From contig JAIBCC010000025.1 in assembly GCA_019694395.1 (NCBI GenBank), positions 1-64,000 on the forward strand: a DNA stretch of 64,000 nucleotides, in the 5' to 3' direction. Below, one piece after another: positions 50,566 to 59,992 of this stretch. Made by a program: the position numbers and the translations under genes. Source of the DNA: Pyrinomonadaceae bacterium (GTDB taxonomy: Bacteria > Acidobacteriota > Blastocatellia > Pyrinomonadales > Pyrinomonadaceae). Positions within the stretch are counted from its first letter, which is position 1; every line of letters begins with the position of its first letter. The notes beneath the pieces were generated by a model. It was not told the origin of the DNA. It ran no database searches and saw nothing but the letters and a program-made list of their open reading frames with translations.

Positions 50566-51696
50566 ATGCCCAATAAAATTGCCCAGTTTGCGGAATTGCT
50601 GCGTTCAACAAGGCGCGAAAAGAAACTTGATACAGTGATTTTTTTCGTCACTTCGCGCTGTAATGCTTTTTGCGATACTTGTTTTTATCACGAAGAACTT
50701 AACAAAAAAGGCGATCTGACTTTTGAACAGATCGAAAAAGTCTCACGCACAATGCCGAAAATCACCGACCTCTGGCTTTCGGGCGGCGAACCGACTTTGC
50801 GAAAAGATTTGAATCAAATCATTGACCTGTTCGTCAAAAATAACGGCATTCATCGCTTAATTATTCCAACCAATGCACTGATCAAATCCAGAGTTTTTGA
50901 AGTTGTCGAACACGCTCTCTCGCACGATCAGATCACGGATCTATATTTGAATATTGCGCTGGACGGTTACGGCGAAACTCACGATAAAATTCGCGGAGTG
51001 CCGAAAAATTGGGAAAAAACTCTGGCGTGTATCGAAAATCTTTATCCTTTAAAAGAAAAATTCGGCGCACGTTTTCGGCTCAATGTGAACACGGTAATTT
51101 GTGCCGAAAATTATCACGAAATCGAAAAACTCGGTGAATATTTGTGGCAGAATTTCAAACTTGACGGACAATATTTCAACATTGTGCGGGGCGAAACAAA
51201 AGTCGGTAATTCTATCAAAGCCGTTCCGTTTGAAGCACTTACCAAAATCTATCAATACACTTCCGGCTTGATTGAACGCTATTCGCAACGAATGTTTTCT
51301 GCTGATGATTCTGCCAAAAAATTTATTAAACAAGTGGCGTATGTCGGAACGATCATGACGCATTACCGCACTCAGCACTCTAACTTTGAAAAACCCACTC
51401 CATGGGCTTTTCCATGCACTGCCGGAGAAACTTCTGCCGTGATTGACTACAACGGAGATGTTCGCGCCTGTGAACTTTTGGACAAATTTGCCAGTCTTAA
51501 AGATTTCGATTTTGATTTCGGAAAACTTTGGGAAGTCACGGCGCGGCAGGACGAATTAACCAAAATTGACGGCGGAAATGCCTGTTGGTGCACACACGTT
51601 TGTTTCATTCACAGCTCGCTCAGGCATTCGCAAAAAGCCTTACTCTACGAGGTTCCCAAAAATTATTTAACCCGAAAAAACTGGAAATCAGTTTGA
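50566..51696 (+). CDS. radical SAM protein with C-terminal SPASM-like Cys region
   Basis: A 376-aa protein. The cluster motif CNAFCDTCF (C-x3-C-x2-C) is followed by LWLSGGEPTLRKDL, both typical. The C-terminal part has CTAGETSAVIDYNGDVRACELL and CWCTHVC, a SPASM/twitch-like auxiliary cluster. Such proteins modify peptides or assemble cofactors; no peptide precursor is adjacent. I start at ATG 50566, since the longer frame to 50464 reads through the GGAACGCC element. The last 34 bp overlap the convergent methylase gene. Confidence 0.82.
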   Translation: MPNKIAQFAELLRSTRREKKLDTVIFFVTSRCNAFCDTCFYHEELNKKGDLTFEQIEKVSRTMPKITDLWLSGGEPTLRKDLNQIIDLFVKNNGIHRLIIPTNALIKSRVFEVVEHALSHDQITDLYLNIALDGYGETHDKIRGVPKNWEKTLACIENLYPLKEKFGARFRLNVNTVICAENYHEIEKLGEYLWQNFKLDGQYFNIVRGETKVGNSIKAVPFEALTKIYQYTSGLIERYSQRMFSADDSAKKFIKQVAYVGTIMTHYRTQHSNFEKPTPWAFPCTAGETSAVIDYNGDVRACELLDKFASLKDFDFDFGKLWEVTARQDELTKIDGGNACWCTHVCFIHSSLRHSQKALLYEVPKNYLTRKNWKSV

Positions 51697-52517
51697 TCCG
51701 AATTTTTTGAGCGAAAAACTTCGTAAAGCAGTAAACTCCCCGCGACTGCCACATTGAGCGAATCCATTCCTGCAACCATCGGAATTTTGACAAGCTGCGA
51801 ACAAATGGCTTGTTCTTTATCATTCAAGCCTTTGCGTTCATTGCCCAGCATCAAAATTGTCGGTGACGAATATTGAATTTGGTCGTAATTGGCTGAACCG
51901 TTCGGCGATGCGCCGACAACTTGCAAATTATTGATTCTCGACCAGTTTTGAAATTCCTGAAAATCTGTCCGCACAACCTTTTGCTTAAAAATTGCGCCCA
52001 TCGTCGGACGAACAACATTCGGCTCAAAAACGTCTATTTCATCGCCAATTAAAATAAATCCACCTGCGCCAATCGCCGCCGAAGTCCTGACAAGCGTTCC
52101 CAGATTTCCGTTTGAACGAATCGAACTGAGCGCAATCCAGCAAAAATTATCATTCGGTTTTAGCTGATTAAGTTTTTGAATATTTTGCCGAAAAATCGCG
52201 GCAATTCCCGAAGCGCGTTCGGTTCTGGAAAGGTTCCGAAATTGTTCGGGCGATGCACGCGCAAAGGGAATTCCTTCGCGTTTCAAACGCCGCACCAATT
52301 TTCTGGCAATCGCAGAAGTAAGCAGTTTTTCGCTGTAAATGATTGTTTCGATTGGAAACTTGTGATCAACTGCTTCGACGAAGTTGCGGATACCTTCAGC
52401 AAAGAATAATCCTTTGCTATCACGATAACGCCTGTCTATTTGTAGTTTTTTGACTTTGGCAAAGACGGGCGCGAACTCTAATTGTCGGAAATTTTCCGTA
52501 GTTTCATTATTGCCCAT
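51663..52517 (-). CDS. TrmH/SpoU-family RNA 2'-O-methyltransferase
   Basis: A 284-aa SPOUT methylase. The N-terminal substrate-binding part is about 1-110 (KKLQIDRRYRDSKGLFFAEG). The three SPOUT motifs follow: NGNLGTLVRTSAAIGAGG, MLGNERKGL and IPMVAGMDSLNVAVAGSLLL; the knot binds SAM. It modifies rRNA or tRNA; the exact nucleotide is not readable. AGGAGG lies directly before ATG 52517 with no spacer, an odd spacing; a better spaced ATG 10 bp downstream is out of frame and ends after nine codons. Confidence 0.85.
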   Translation of the reverse strand: MGNNETTENFRQLEFAPVFAKVKKLQIDRRYRDSKGLFFAEGIRNFVEAVDHKFPIETIIYSEKLLTSAIARKLVRRLKREGIPFARASPEQFRNLSRTERASGIAAIFRQNIQKLNQLKPNDNFCWIALSSIRSNGNLGTLVRTSAAIGAGGFILIGDEIDVFEPNVVRPTMGAIFKQKVVRTDFQEFQNWSRINNLQVVGASPNGSANYDQIQYSSPTILMLGNERKGLNDKEQAICSQLVKIPMVAGMDSLNVAVAGSLLLYEVFRSKNSDQTDFQFFRVK

Positions 52518-52652
52518 CCTCCTTTTTGAATTGAACTAAAAAGTTCGGGTTAGTAAATGTTTGGTTCATTTAGTTTAGTGTAGTTTTACTTCGTTTGAAG
52601 ATTATTTTTGAGTGGGAATATTACGATAATTTAAATTGAGAAAGCAAGAAAA

Positions 52653-52766
52653 ATTTAACGATTGAGATGACGTGAGGCGAAACCGAATGCACACAAGTTA
52701 AAGTTTAACGAGAACCGTTCATAAGAAAGTCGTTGTTTCGCACTTGTGTCCATTGATTCGTTATGT
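52653..52766. other. attC-like imperfect palindrome downstream of an orphan gene
   Basis: ATTTAAC (52653-52659) fits RYYYAAC and GTTATGT (52760-52766) nearly fits GTTRRRY, the integron core sites. Between them, CACACAAGT and ACTTGTGTC pair over 8-9 bp, with extra-helical mismatches, and GTTTAAC (52703-52709) is a third core-like site. The 114-bp length is within the attC range. It lies just beyond the end of the orphan gene, as in a gene cassette. No integrase is in the window, so this is a tentative call. Confidence 0.25.
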
Positions 52767-52810
52767 GGCTAGTTATTTTCTAAAGACCTTATTTTCAACA
52801 ATCCTTTGAA

Positions 52811-53281
52811 CTAATCATCAAAGGCAGTCATTTTATACCACTCTTTAATGTGTTGCTCAATAAAATTTGTTCGCTCTGTTTCGTTGTTACTTAATAATGC
52901 GTTGATTGAACTTTGTAAATTATGAGTTCTTGTTAAAATCCATAATTTTCCGGCAACGATGTGGAATCTTCTGCCAGCCGACTCGATGACAAAAACTCGC
53001 TTTCCTTCCAAATGCTCCGACTTTCTATAACCCGCAAAACGTTGCTCGTATTCGATGGCTAAATCATCACAAGGTTGGGTCACACGCAATCCGCCGAAAA
53101 TCTCAAACGGTAATTCAACATAATCAGTGCTGAGAAAGATTAAATCAACTGCATCGCCGCCACCAATGACGTGCGAGGAGCCAAAACTGTGAAGCGTTAA
53201 ACCACTGCCACTCCACGAAACATCGCGCATATGAAATGCACGCGACGACGAATACTCTTTTATTATTGAAGGTTCAAGCAT
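52811..53281 (-). CDS. orphan soluble protein of unknown function
   Basis: A 156-aa protein (172 aa if it starts at 53329) with no family I know. It has mixed beta and helical segments (FGGLRVTQPCDDLAIEYEQ then RRFHIVAGKLWILTRTHN). It has no operon partners; its start is close to the fused E1 gene end and its stop is followed by the attC-like palindrome. A mobile cassette gene is possible. Confidence 0.5.
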   Translation of the reverse strand: MLEPSIIKEYSSSRAFHMRDVSWSGSGLTLHSFGSSHVIGGGDAVDLIFLSTDYVELPFEIFGGLRVTQPCDDLAIEYEQRFAGYRKSEHLEGKRVFVIESAGRRFHIVAGKLWILTRTHNLQSSINALLSNNETERTNFIEQHIKEWYKMTAFDD

Positions 53282-53369
53282 CACAAGTTTAAGGGAAACT
53301 AAATAACTAATGATTAACTCCAATACCATTGGTAATACTCTGTATTTTGCGTGTTATCAATGGAAAAAT

Positions 53370-55538
53370 TCAATACCTCATCAACTCTGCCACCGCTTTT
53401 TCGACATCTTCCGTTTGCGGCAAAATGTAATCTTCGACTTGCGGGGCGTAGGCGACAAAAGTATCGGTTGCGCCGACTCGTTTGACGGGGGCATCCAGGT
53501 ATTCAAACAGTTCGTCAGCAATTCGGGCGGCGATTTCTGCGCCGTAGCCGTAGGAAACCGGGTCTTCGTGCGCGACGATCACCCGCGAAGTCTTTTTGAC
53601 GGATTCGGCGATGATTTCCCAATCGTAGGGAACGAGCGTCCGCAAATCAATCAATTCAACCGAAATCCCTTCTTTTTCCAGACGTTTACAGGCTTCAAAA
53701 CTTCTTTGAACTAATGCGCCGTAGGTGACGATGGTGACATCCGAACCTTCACGCACTTTTTTACCTTTGCCAAATGGAATCAGGAATTCCGAGCTTGGAT
53801 ATTGAGATTTGTTATAGACCTGGCGATACAAATGTTTGTGTTCAAGGAACATTACAGGATCATCGCAACGAATTGCGGTTCGCAGTAAACCGTTGGCATC
53901 CAAAGCATTAGACGGATAAGCGATCATCAATCCGGGCGTGTGGGCAAAAAGTGTCGTGCCGCTTTGCGAGTGGTAAACCGCGCCGCCTTTCAAATATCCG
54001 CCGACGGGGACGCGCATTACCATCGGAGCTTTCCAATCGCCGTCCGAACGCCAGCGCATTGTCGCCAATTCGTTACGGATTTGGTGCATTGCGGGGAAAA
54101 TATAATCGAAAAATTGGATTTCGACGACAGGTTTTAAGCCGCGCAAAGATAAACCAATAGCCCGTCCGATGATATTTGCTTCAGCTAAAGGTGAATTGAA
54201 AACGCGAGCCGAGCCAAAAGTGCGTTGTAAATTGGCAGTAACTTTGAAAACTCCGCCTTTACCTTTGACTTGTTCAAGATATTCTTCACGCGAACAATCC
54301 GCCACGTCTTCGCCGAAAATAACGATTGAATCATCGCGCTTCATTTCTTCGTGCAAACAGCGGTTAATCAAATCAACCATTGTTCCGGCATTTCCCGAAA
54401 GTTCTGCACCGTCTTCGGTATCAAAAACATTGCGGTCAGTCGGATCAATTTCGGATGAAAAAACGTTTCGCAAAGCTGATTCGGGCGCAGGCGCGGGAGT
54501 TGCCAACGCAATGTCGGCGGCTTCGTTGACTTCTGCATCAACTTGTTTTCGCAAAAGCTCAAGCTCTTCGGAACTGACGATGCCTTCGGTCATCAAAAAT
54601 TCGGCGTAGGTTTTCAAAGGGTCAATCGCCGCTTCGCGTTCGATTTCCTCTTGCGGACGATAGAGTTTTTCGTCATCCGAAAGCGAGTGCGAATATGGAC
54701 GAATCACTTTAGCGTGAACCAGCGAAGGACCTTTTCCGCTTCGGGCGTGTTCAACCGCTTTTCGCATAACCGCCAATGATTCCAAAGGTTTAGTGCCGTC
54801 AACTTTTTGGATGAAAAGATTGGGGAAACCTGAAAATAATTCGGAAATTGAACCTCCGGCGGTGTTGACCTCTACCGGAGTTGAAATGGCGTAACCGTTA
54901 TCTTCGACCAAGAAAACAACGGGCAATTTAAGATTGCAAGCCGTGTTCATCGCTTCCCAAAACTCGCCTTCGCTGGTCGTTCCGTCACCGAGCGAGGTGT
55001 AAACGATCTCATCGCCTTTGAAACCTTTGACTTTTTCTTTGATTTTGTCCGAAAGATTTCCGCGATAAGTGGCTTCTGCCGCACCGACTGCGTGCAAAAT
55101 TTGCGAGCCGGTGCAGGATGATTGCGAAGGAACATTTAATTTGACCGAACCCCAGTGCGAAGGCATTTGCCGTGCGTGCGAATTCGGATCAGGCTCTGCG
55201 CCAACCGCCGAATAAAGCATTTCGAGCGGAGTCATTCCGATTCCGATCATAAAAGCGCGGTCGCGGTAATATGGAAAAAACCAGTCGTGTCCGACTTTCA
55301 TAGACAAAGCTGCCGCCGCCAAAATCGCTTCGTGACCTGCGCCGGAAATTTGGAAAAAGACCTTGTTTTGACCTTTTAACTGTATCTCTTTGTCATCAAT
55401 TCTGCGGGAGACATACATTGTTCGATAAATCCCGACCAATGCCTGTGCGTCTAATCCTAAATATTTGTCAGCCGTAACCTGTTTGGTTGCAGTAGTTTTT
55501 GCCATATTTTTATTGTTTCTTTTGGGTGCTGTTGACAT
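53370..55538 (-). CDS. fused E1 alpha/beta 2-oxo acid dehydrogenase (branched-chain or pyruvate type)
   Basis: A 722-aa single chain equal to an E1 alpha (about 30-345) joined to an E1 beta (about 390-715). The alpha half has the thiamine diphosphate motif GDGTTSEGEFWEAMNTACN and the EDNGYAIS loop; the beta half has IVIFGEDVAD and VAHEDPVSYGYGAEIAAR. It decarboxylates a 2-oxo acid for an E2/E3 complex. Branched-chain substrates are likely because such fused E1s are typical of the BkdA/B type. Whether ATG 55538 or 55505 is used is open. E2 and E3 genes are not in the window. Confidence 0.9.
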   Translation of the reverse strand: MSTAPKRNNKNMAKTTATKQVTADKYLGLDAQALVGIYRTMYVSRRIDDKEIQLKGQNKVFFQISGAGHEAILAAAALSMKVGHDWFFPYYRDRAFMIGIGMTPLEMLYSAVGAEPDPNSHARQMPSHWGSVKLNVPSQSSCTGSQILHAVGAAEATYRGNLSDKIKEKVKGFKGDEIVYTSLGDGTTSEGEFWEAMNTACNLKLPVVFLVEDNGYAISTPVEVNTAGGSISELFSGFPNLFIQKVDGTKPLESLAVMRKAVEHARSGKGPSLVHAKVIRPYSHSLSDDEKLYRPQEEIEREAAIDPLKTYAEFLMTEGIVSSEELELLRKQVDAEVNEAADIALATPAPAPESALRNVFSSEIDPTDRNVFDTEDGAELSGNAGTMVDLINRCLHEEMKRDDSIVIFGEDVADCSREEYLEQVKGKGGVFKVTANLQRTFGSARVFNSPLAEANIIGRAIGLSLRGLKPVVEIQFFDYIFPAMHQIRNELATMRWRSDGDWKAPMVMRVPVGGYLKGGAVYHSQSGTTLFAHTPGLMIAYPSNALDANGLLRTAIRCDDPVMFLEHKHLYRQVYNKSQYPSSEFLIPFGKGKKVREGSDVTIVTYGALVQRSFEACKRLEKEGISVELIDLRTLVPYDWEIIAESVKKTSRVIVAHEDPVSYGYGAEIAARIADELFEYLDAPVKRVGATDTFVAYAPQVEDYILPQTEDVEKAVAELMRY

Positions 55539-55732
55539 TTTATAATCTCAGTATAATAACTAAAAATAATGAATGAATAACTTATTTTAACTAAAAGGGA
55601 CGAATTCTGCCAAAAACGGAGTATTATCTTTTTCTAAAAGCCGCACTCATTTTGCTTCATTCGATAAGATTTAAGAATACCGCATTTGAGAAGAAACAAA
55701 CAATAGGTTAGATGATTCGAGATTTACATCTT

Positions 55733-56206
55733 TTATTGTTTTATGATCTGAACATCACGAAATTCATTATCTTTCCAAAGTTGTAGGACATAAAAATCTT
55801 CGCCTTCCCAATCATCTATAACTGTTTCCAAATTTCCGTAAAGCAGACGCACACGATAAGTTGCTGGTTCAACTTCAATTCTGACGGCATCGGGCAAATA
55901 TTCTGTGCAGCCTGCTAAAACCAGTTTTTCAGAATTAACTACCAAACTACATTCATTGATACGACTATATTTTTCAAGTTCCAACATTGGTGCAGAATCG
56001 TGGAATTCAAGAGAAACGGGAACAGTCTCGTAACGTGCTGTGCCAACCGCAATACGATTTTTACCTACACCAAGCATTCTTTCAGTCGCTTTTCCTTCTA
56101 TATCCCAGATTTCTTCGGATTCAAATAAAGGAAAATTTTCAGCCTCCAAATAAAATTGGTGATAATCGGCGTAAATTTCAAAATCAAGTTTACGAATTAA
56201 CATCAT
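55733..56206 (-). CDS. 157-aa soluble beta-rich protein, unknown function
   Basis: A 157-aa acidic protein without signal peptide. It is mostly beta (YVLQLWKDNEF at the end) with a single Cys. Its ATG overlaps the stop of the M1 peptidase gene in an ATGA (56203-56206), so it is translationally coupled to it, although the two need not act together. No motif is known to me. Confidence 0.6.
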   Translation of the reverse strand: MMLIRKLDFEIYADYHQFYLEAENFPLFESEEIWDIEGKATERMLGVGKNRIAVGTARYETVPVSLEFHDSAPMLELEKYSRINECSLVVNSEKLVLAGCTEYLPDAVRIEVEPATYRVRLLYGNLETVIDDWEGEDFYVLQLWKDNEFRDVQIIKQ

Positions 56207-57867
56207 TCCGCCTTCAAAACCCAGCCTTTCGGATCAACTTCAATTTTTCCGCCTTTACTCATAACCACACCTTTTCCGTCTTTCATCTCGACACGCTGGA
56301 TTTTTCCGTCAATCGCCACATCAACTGGCATCGAAAAAGGTAAATTATTCGGAGTTTCCCAATGTAAATCGGTTCTGTCTCCCGAAGTTTCTTTAACCAG
56401 TTTCGGCAAAGCGGGTTGGCGCAGATAGACTTCAAAGAACCAATCGAGCTTCATTCCCGATTCTTCTTCGGCAATGGTTTTGAAATCGTTTGTGTTGACA
56501 AAACGGGTTTGTCTGCCGTCGGTGAATTTCTCCATTTCTTTGGTCGGATAAGCCATTCGGCGCAGGGCGCGGAAAAATGCTTTGTCGCCGAGCAGATACC
56601 GTAAAGTGTGCAGAATACTCGCACCTTTGCCGTAAATGTCGCCGTCGCTGTTGATGTAATCCGGCTCAGCCATATAGACCTGATAAGCGATTTTTGCTTC
56701 GCGTGGCGCAACGGGCTGTTTGTTGCGTGTGCCGCGCATTCGTCTTTTCATTGCCGCTAAATATGCTTCTTGACCTTTGGTTTTTTCGACATAGAGCGTG
56801 TCCATATATGATTGAAAACCTTCGTGAATCCAGAAATCGCGCCAATCGGAAGCCGTCACCAGATTTGCCCACCATTCGTGTCCGAATTCGTGAAACATCA
56901 GCCAGTCAAAACCGTCTTTGTCGTAATTAAATTTGTTTCCGTAGGCGATAATGGTCGAATGTTCCATTCCCAGATGCGGAGTTTCGACAATACCGAGCTT
57001 TTCGGCTCTGAACGGATATGGTCCGAGATATTCTTCAAAAAATGCTAAATATTTTTTCGTTTCGGCAATTAAACTCGCGCCTTTCGCATAACTTTCGGGC
57101 AAAATATAAAACTTGATCGGGATCATATCGCCCGCCACGCTTTTGTATGAATCCTCGATAACTTTATAAGGTGCAACATTTAGCGCAATTCCATAATTGG
57201 CGATCGGATTTGACATCAGCCAATGATAGGTCAAAGTTTTGTCGGAATTCTTATCAATCTTTTGCAGTTTTCCGGCGGTTGCGGCGTAAAGCGGTTCGGG
57301 AACGGTGATATGAAATGCGACCGATTCGGCTTTGTCAGACGGATAATCTTTGCAGGGAAACATCAAATCCGCGCCGTCATTTTGCAAAGCGGTGACAACC
57401 CACGGCGAACCGTCTTTAGTTTTTTCCCACATAAAACCGCCAACCCACGGCGCACGCGGCGCGACACGGGGAGTTCCGCCGTAAACAACTTTGACGGCAA
57501 CGGTTTCGCCAGCCTGCTTGGTTAAAGGAAAATATGACCAAATCTTTCCGCCTTTGCGCTCAAACTTCAATTTCGTTTCGCCTTTTTCACCAACCAAAGC
57601 AACATCGGAAACATTAAACGGCGTGTCCAAATCCAAAACAAAAACATTGATCGGCTGAACGATTTTTGCCGTTACGACGGTCGTTCCCGTGATGGATTTT
57701 TCAGGAATGTTGACCTTGATGGAAATATCGTATTTTTTGACATCGTAAGCCGCTTGTTCGTATGGAACAACTCCACCCGTTTCGGTTGGACGTGCGCCGA
57801 GTTCACGTTGGGCAAAAGAAGTGCTGACAAATAAAAGAACAAAAAAGATTAGTCGGAAAGTCTTCAT
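56203..57867 (-). CDS. M1-family zinc aminopeptidase, exported
   Basis: A 554-aa protein with signal peptide 1-19. The beta-rich N-terminal domain (about 25-225) has the family saddle. The zinc site is complete: HEFGH at residues 326-330 and the third ligand Glu349 in IHEGF, exactly HExxH-x18-E. The exopeptidase loop GxMEN reads LGMEH here, as in several bacterial M1 members. It trims peptides in the periplasm. ATG 57867 has CGGAGAA upstream. Confidence 0.9.
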   Translation of the reverse strand: MKTFRLIFFVLLFVSTSFAQRELGARPTETGGVVPYEQAAYDVKKYDISIKVNIPEKSITGTTVVTAKIVQPINVFVLDLDTPFNVSDVALVGEKGETKLKFERKGGKIWSYFPLTKQAGETVAVKVVYGGTPRVAPRAPWVGGFMWEKTKDGSPWVVTALQNDGADLMFPCKDYPSDKAESVAFHITVPEPLYAATAGKLQKIDKNSDKTLTYHWLMSNPIANYGIALNVAPYKVIEDSYKSVAGDMIPIKFYILPESYAKGASLIAETKKYLAFFEEYLGPYPFRAEKLGIVETPHLGMEHSTIIAYGNKFNYDKDGFDWLMFHEFGHEWWANLVTASDWRDFWIHEGFQSYMDTLYVEKTKGQEAYLAAMKRRMRGTRNKQPVAPREAKIAYQVYMAEPDYINSDGDIYGKGASILHTLRYLLGDKAFFRALRRMAYPTKEMEKFTDGRQTRFVNTNDFKTIAEEESGMKLDWFFEVYLRQPALPKLVKETSGDRTDLHWETPNNLPFSMPVDVAIDGKIQRVEMKDGKGVVMSKGGKIEVDPKGWVLKAE

Positions 57868-57973
57868 ATTTTCTCCGTTTTGAATATTTTGAAAACAACA
57901 ATTTACCATAAAAGTTTGTAATTATAGGTAGAAAGGAATAAATTTTAATCAATCCGACATTTCTTCAAAAAGT

Positions 57974-58423
57974 ATGAAATATTTTTCGCTAAAAAAAATT
58001 GGTTCGGTTTTAATTTTTGCAGTAATTATTCTGGCTGCTTATTTTATCAATGTTGAAGTTCAGAGTTATTACGGACGACAGGCTCTTGAGAAAGCAAATT
58101 TGCAGAATTTTACGCTCGCAGATGCGCTGAAAAAAGCCGAAGCAGAAAATAAACTTGTCTTGGTTGATGTCTCGGCGATCTGGTGTCCGAACTGCCGCCG
58201 ATTAGATAACGAAGTCTTTGCTAATCAAGAGGTTAGAAAGTTTGTTAATGAAAAATTTGTTTTTTCACGGCTGGAATATGAATCACCCGAAGGGACGGAT
58301 TTTCTGGAAAAACACAACGCGACAGGATTTCCAAATCTATGGCTTTTGGATGGGAAAGGCAATGTCGTCAAAAAGTTGCGGATTACATTTGATCCGACGG
58401 AATTTTTAAAGCAATTAAATTAA
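57974..58423 (+). CDS. membrane-anchored thioredoxin-like protein
   Basis: A 149-aa protein. A hydrophobic helix (about 12-28) anchors it, and the thioredoxin fold follows with the active site WCPNC near residues 75-79 and a cis-Pro in TGFPNLW. It resembles the DUF255/Thioredoxin_7 type, with the KKAEAENKLVLVDVSAIW start. It likely reduces or forms disulfides outside the membrane. Divergent from the M1 gene. Confidence 0.85.
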   Translation: MKYFSLKKIGSVLIFAVIILAAYFINVEVQSYYGRQALEKANLQNFTLADALKKAEAENKLVLVDVSAIWCPNCRRLDNEVFANQEVRKFVNEKFVFSRLEYESPEGTDFLEKHNATGFPNLWLLDGKGNVVKKLRITFDPTEFLKQLN

Positions 58424-58469
58424 ATCAATAATTCAAAAAGTGGCAGCGGACAGATAAGAAGCCAAGTCG

Positions 58470-59420
58470 CTATTGCTCCTTGTTCTCATTTCCTCCCGAA
58501 AGCAAATAAAGAACTGCCATTCGCACGGCTAAACCGTATTCAACCTGATTTAGAATGAGCGAACTTGAGCCGTCTGCAACATCCGAAGCGATTTCAATTC
58601 CGCGATTCATCGGACCCGGATGCAAAACAATCGCATCGGATTTGGCTAATTTCAAACGGTCTTTGGTCAATCCGTAATAAATCGAATATTCACGCATCGT
58701 CGGGAAAAAAGCATCGTTCATCCGTTCCTTTTGAATCCGCAAAACCATAACGACATCGGCGTTTTCGAGCGCGTCTTCAATCGTTGGACAAATCGTTAAA
58801 CCATTATTGACCAATCCGCAAAAATCATTCGGAACGAGCGGATTTGGTCCTGCCACGCGAACTGTTGCGCCTAGTTTGGTGAGCAGATGAACATTTGAAC
58901 GAGCCACGCGGCTGTGTAAAATATCGCCCAGAATGGCGACGTTCAAACCCAAAATTTCGCCTTTATGTTCCTTGATGGTCATTGCGTCCAAAAGGGCTTG
59001 GGTTGGATGTTCGTTGGAGCCGTCTCCGGCGTTGACGATTGAGGCGCGGCTGACTTTGGCGAGCTGGTGCGGAACTCCGGCAGAACCGTGACGAACGATG
59101 ATAATATGCGGAGCCATTGCGTCCAGATTCATTGCGGTATCGAGAATCGTTTCGCCTTTAGCCACGCTGGAAGTCGAAACGCTGATATTAACCGCATCGG
59201 CGGAAAGACGTTTGGCGGCAAGCTCAAAGCTCGTGCGGGTGCGGGTGGAGTTTTCAAAAAATAAATTGATGACGGTTTTTCCCCGCAGAGCCGGAACTTT
59301 TTTGACCTCGCGGCGGGAAACATCACGGAAAGTATCCGCAGTCTGCAAAAGCGTTTTGATTTCGTCCGCCGATAGATTGCGGATGCCGAGTAAATCTTTT
59401 CTCTGAAAATTTTTATCCAT
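58470..59420 (-). CDS. pyrB: aspartate carbamoyltransferase catalytic subunit
   Basis: A 316-aa enzyme making carbamoyl-aspartate in pyrimidine synthesis. The carbamoyl phosphate motif STRTRTSFELA is at about 57-67 and HPGPMNRGIEI near 265-275. It lies downstream of pyrR and an exported protein on the same strand and opposite pyrD. No pyrI gene is present, and a class of unregulated ATCase is likely. Confidence 0.95.
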   Translation of the reverse strand: MDKNFQRKDLLGIRNLSADEIKTLLQTADTFRDVSRREVKKVPALRGKTVINLFFENSTRTRTSFELAAKRLSADAVNISVSTSSVAKGETILDTAMNLDAMAPHIIIVRHGSAGVPHQLAKVSRASIVNAGDGSNEHPTQALLDAMTIKEHKGEILGLNVAILGDILHSRVARSNVHLLTKLGATVRVAGPNPLVPNDFCGLVNNGLTICPTIEDALENADVVMVLRIQKERMNDAFFPTMREYSIYYGLTKDRLKLAKSDAIVLHPGPMNRGIEIASDVADGSSSLILNQVEYGLAVRMAVLYLLSGGNENKEQ

Positions 59421-59434
59421 AAAAAAAGGCGAAT

Positions 59435-59890
59435 CTAATCGCCTGCCGTATAACTGAAACTAAGATTTGCTTTCGCCAATATCGCTTTTCCCTTTAACTT
59501 GGTCAGCGTTCCTTTTAATAAAATTTCGCCCTCGGGCTGTTCGTTGGGAAAATCTCCAAGTCTGGTAAAGGTTCCGGTGAAAGTATAACTGATTCCATTA
59601 ACGCTGGTAGTTGAAAAAGTTAAATTCTTTCCGTCCAAAGTTGGTTTGAGTAATTTAAAATCTTTTGCCTTTTTAGCTTTCAGCCGGATCAATCCATAAA
59701 AAGGCGGTTTTTGTGCGGCTCCATAATTTCCGGCGAGATGAATTTCGGAAATATCCGCAAAAGCCTTGGGTGCTTTTTCAATCATGTAATAACCGAAAAT
59801 ATCATTGGTGGAGCTTTGGGCAAATGCCGTGACGGCAAAAGCACAAAACATAAAAAATACAGGGATAGTTTTAAAAAGTTTCATTTTCAT
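59435..59890 (-). CDS. exported protein of unknown function
   Basis: A 151-aa protein with signal peptide 1-24. The mature part is beta-rich with Lys/Thr repeats (KGKAILAKANLSFSYTAGD at the end). It lies in the pyrR-pyrB transcription unit, 14 bp before pyrB, which may be chance. No family known. An ATG at 59884 is an alternative start. Confidence 0.6.
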   Translation of the reverse strand: MKMKLFKTIPVFFMFCAFAVTAFAQSSTNDIFGYYMIEKAPKAFADISEIHLAGNYGAAQKPPFYGLIRLKAKKAKDFKLLKPTLDGKNLTFSTTSVNGISYTFTGTFTRLGDFPNEQPEGEILLKGTLTKLKGKAILAKANLSFSYTAGD

Positions 59891-59992
59891 AGCGTCGAAT
59901 CTATAACTTAAAAAGTAAGTAATTGAAAAGATTCTAAATCTGAATTAATTATCAAAAAACATCTGTATCGAAAATAAATTTTGCCTTTTTAC

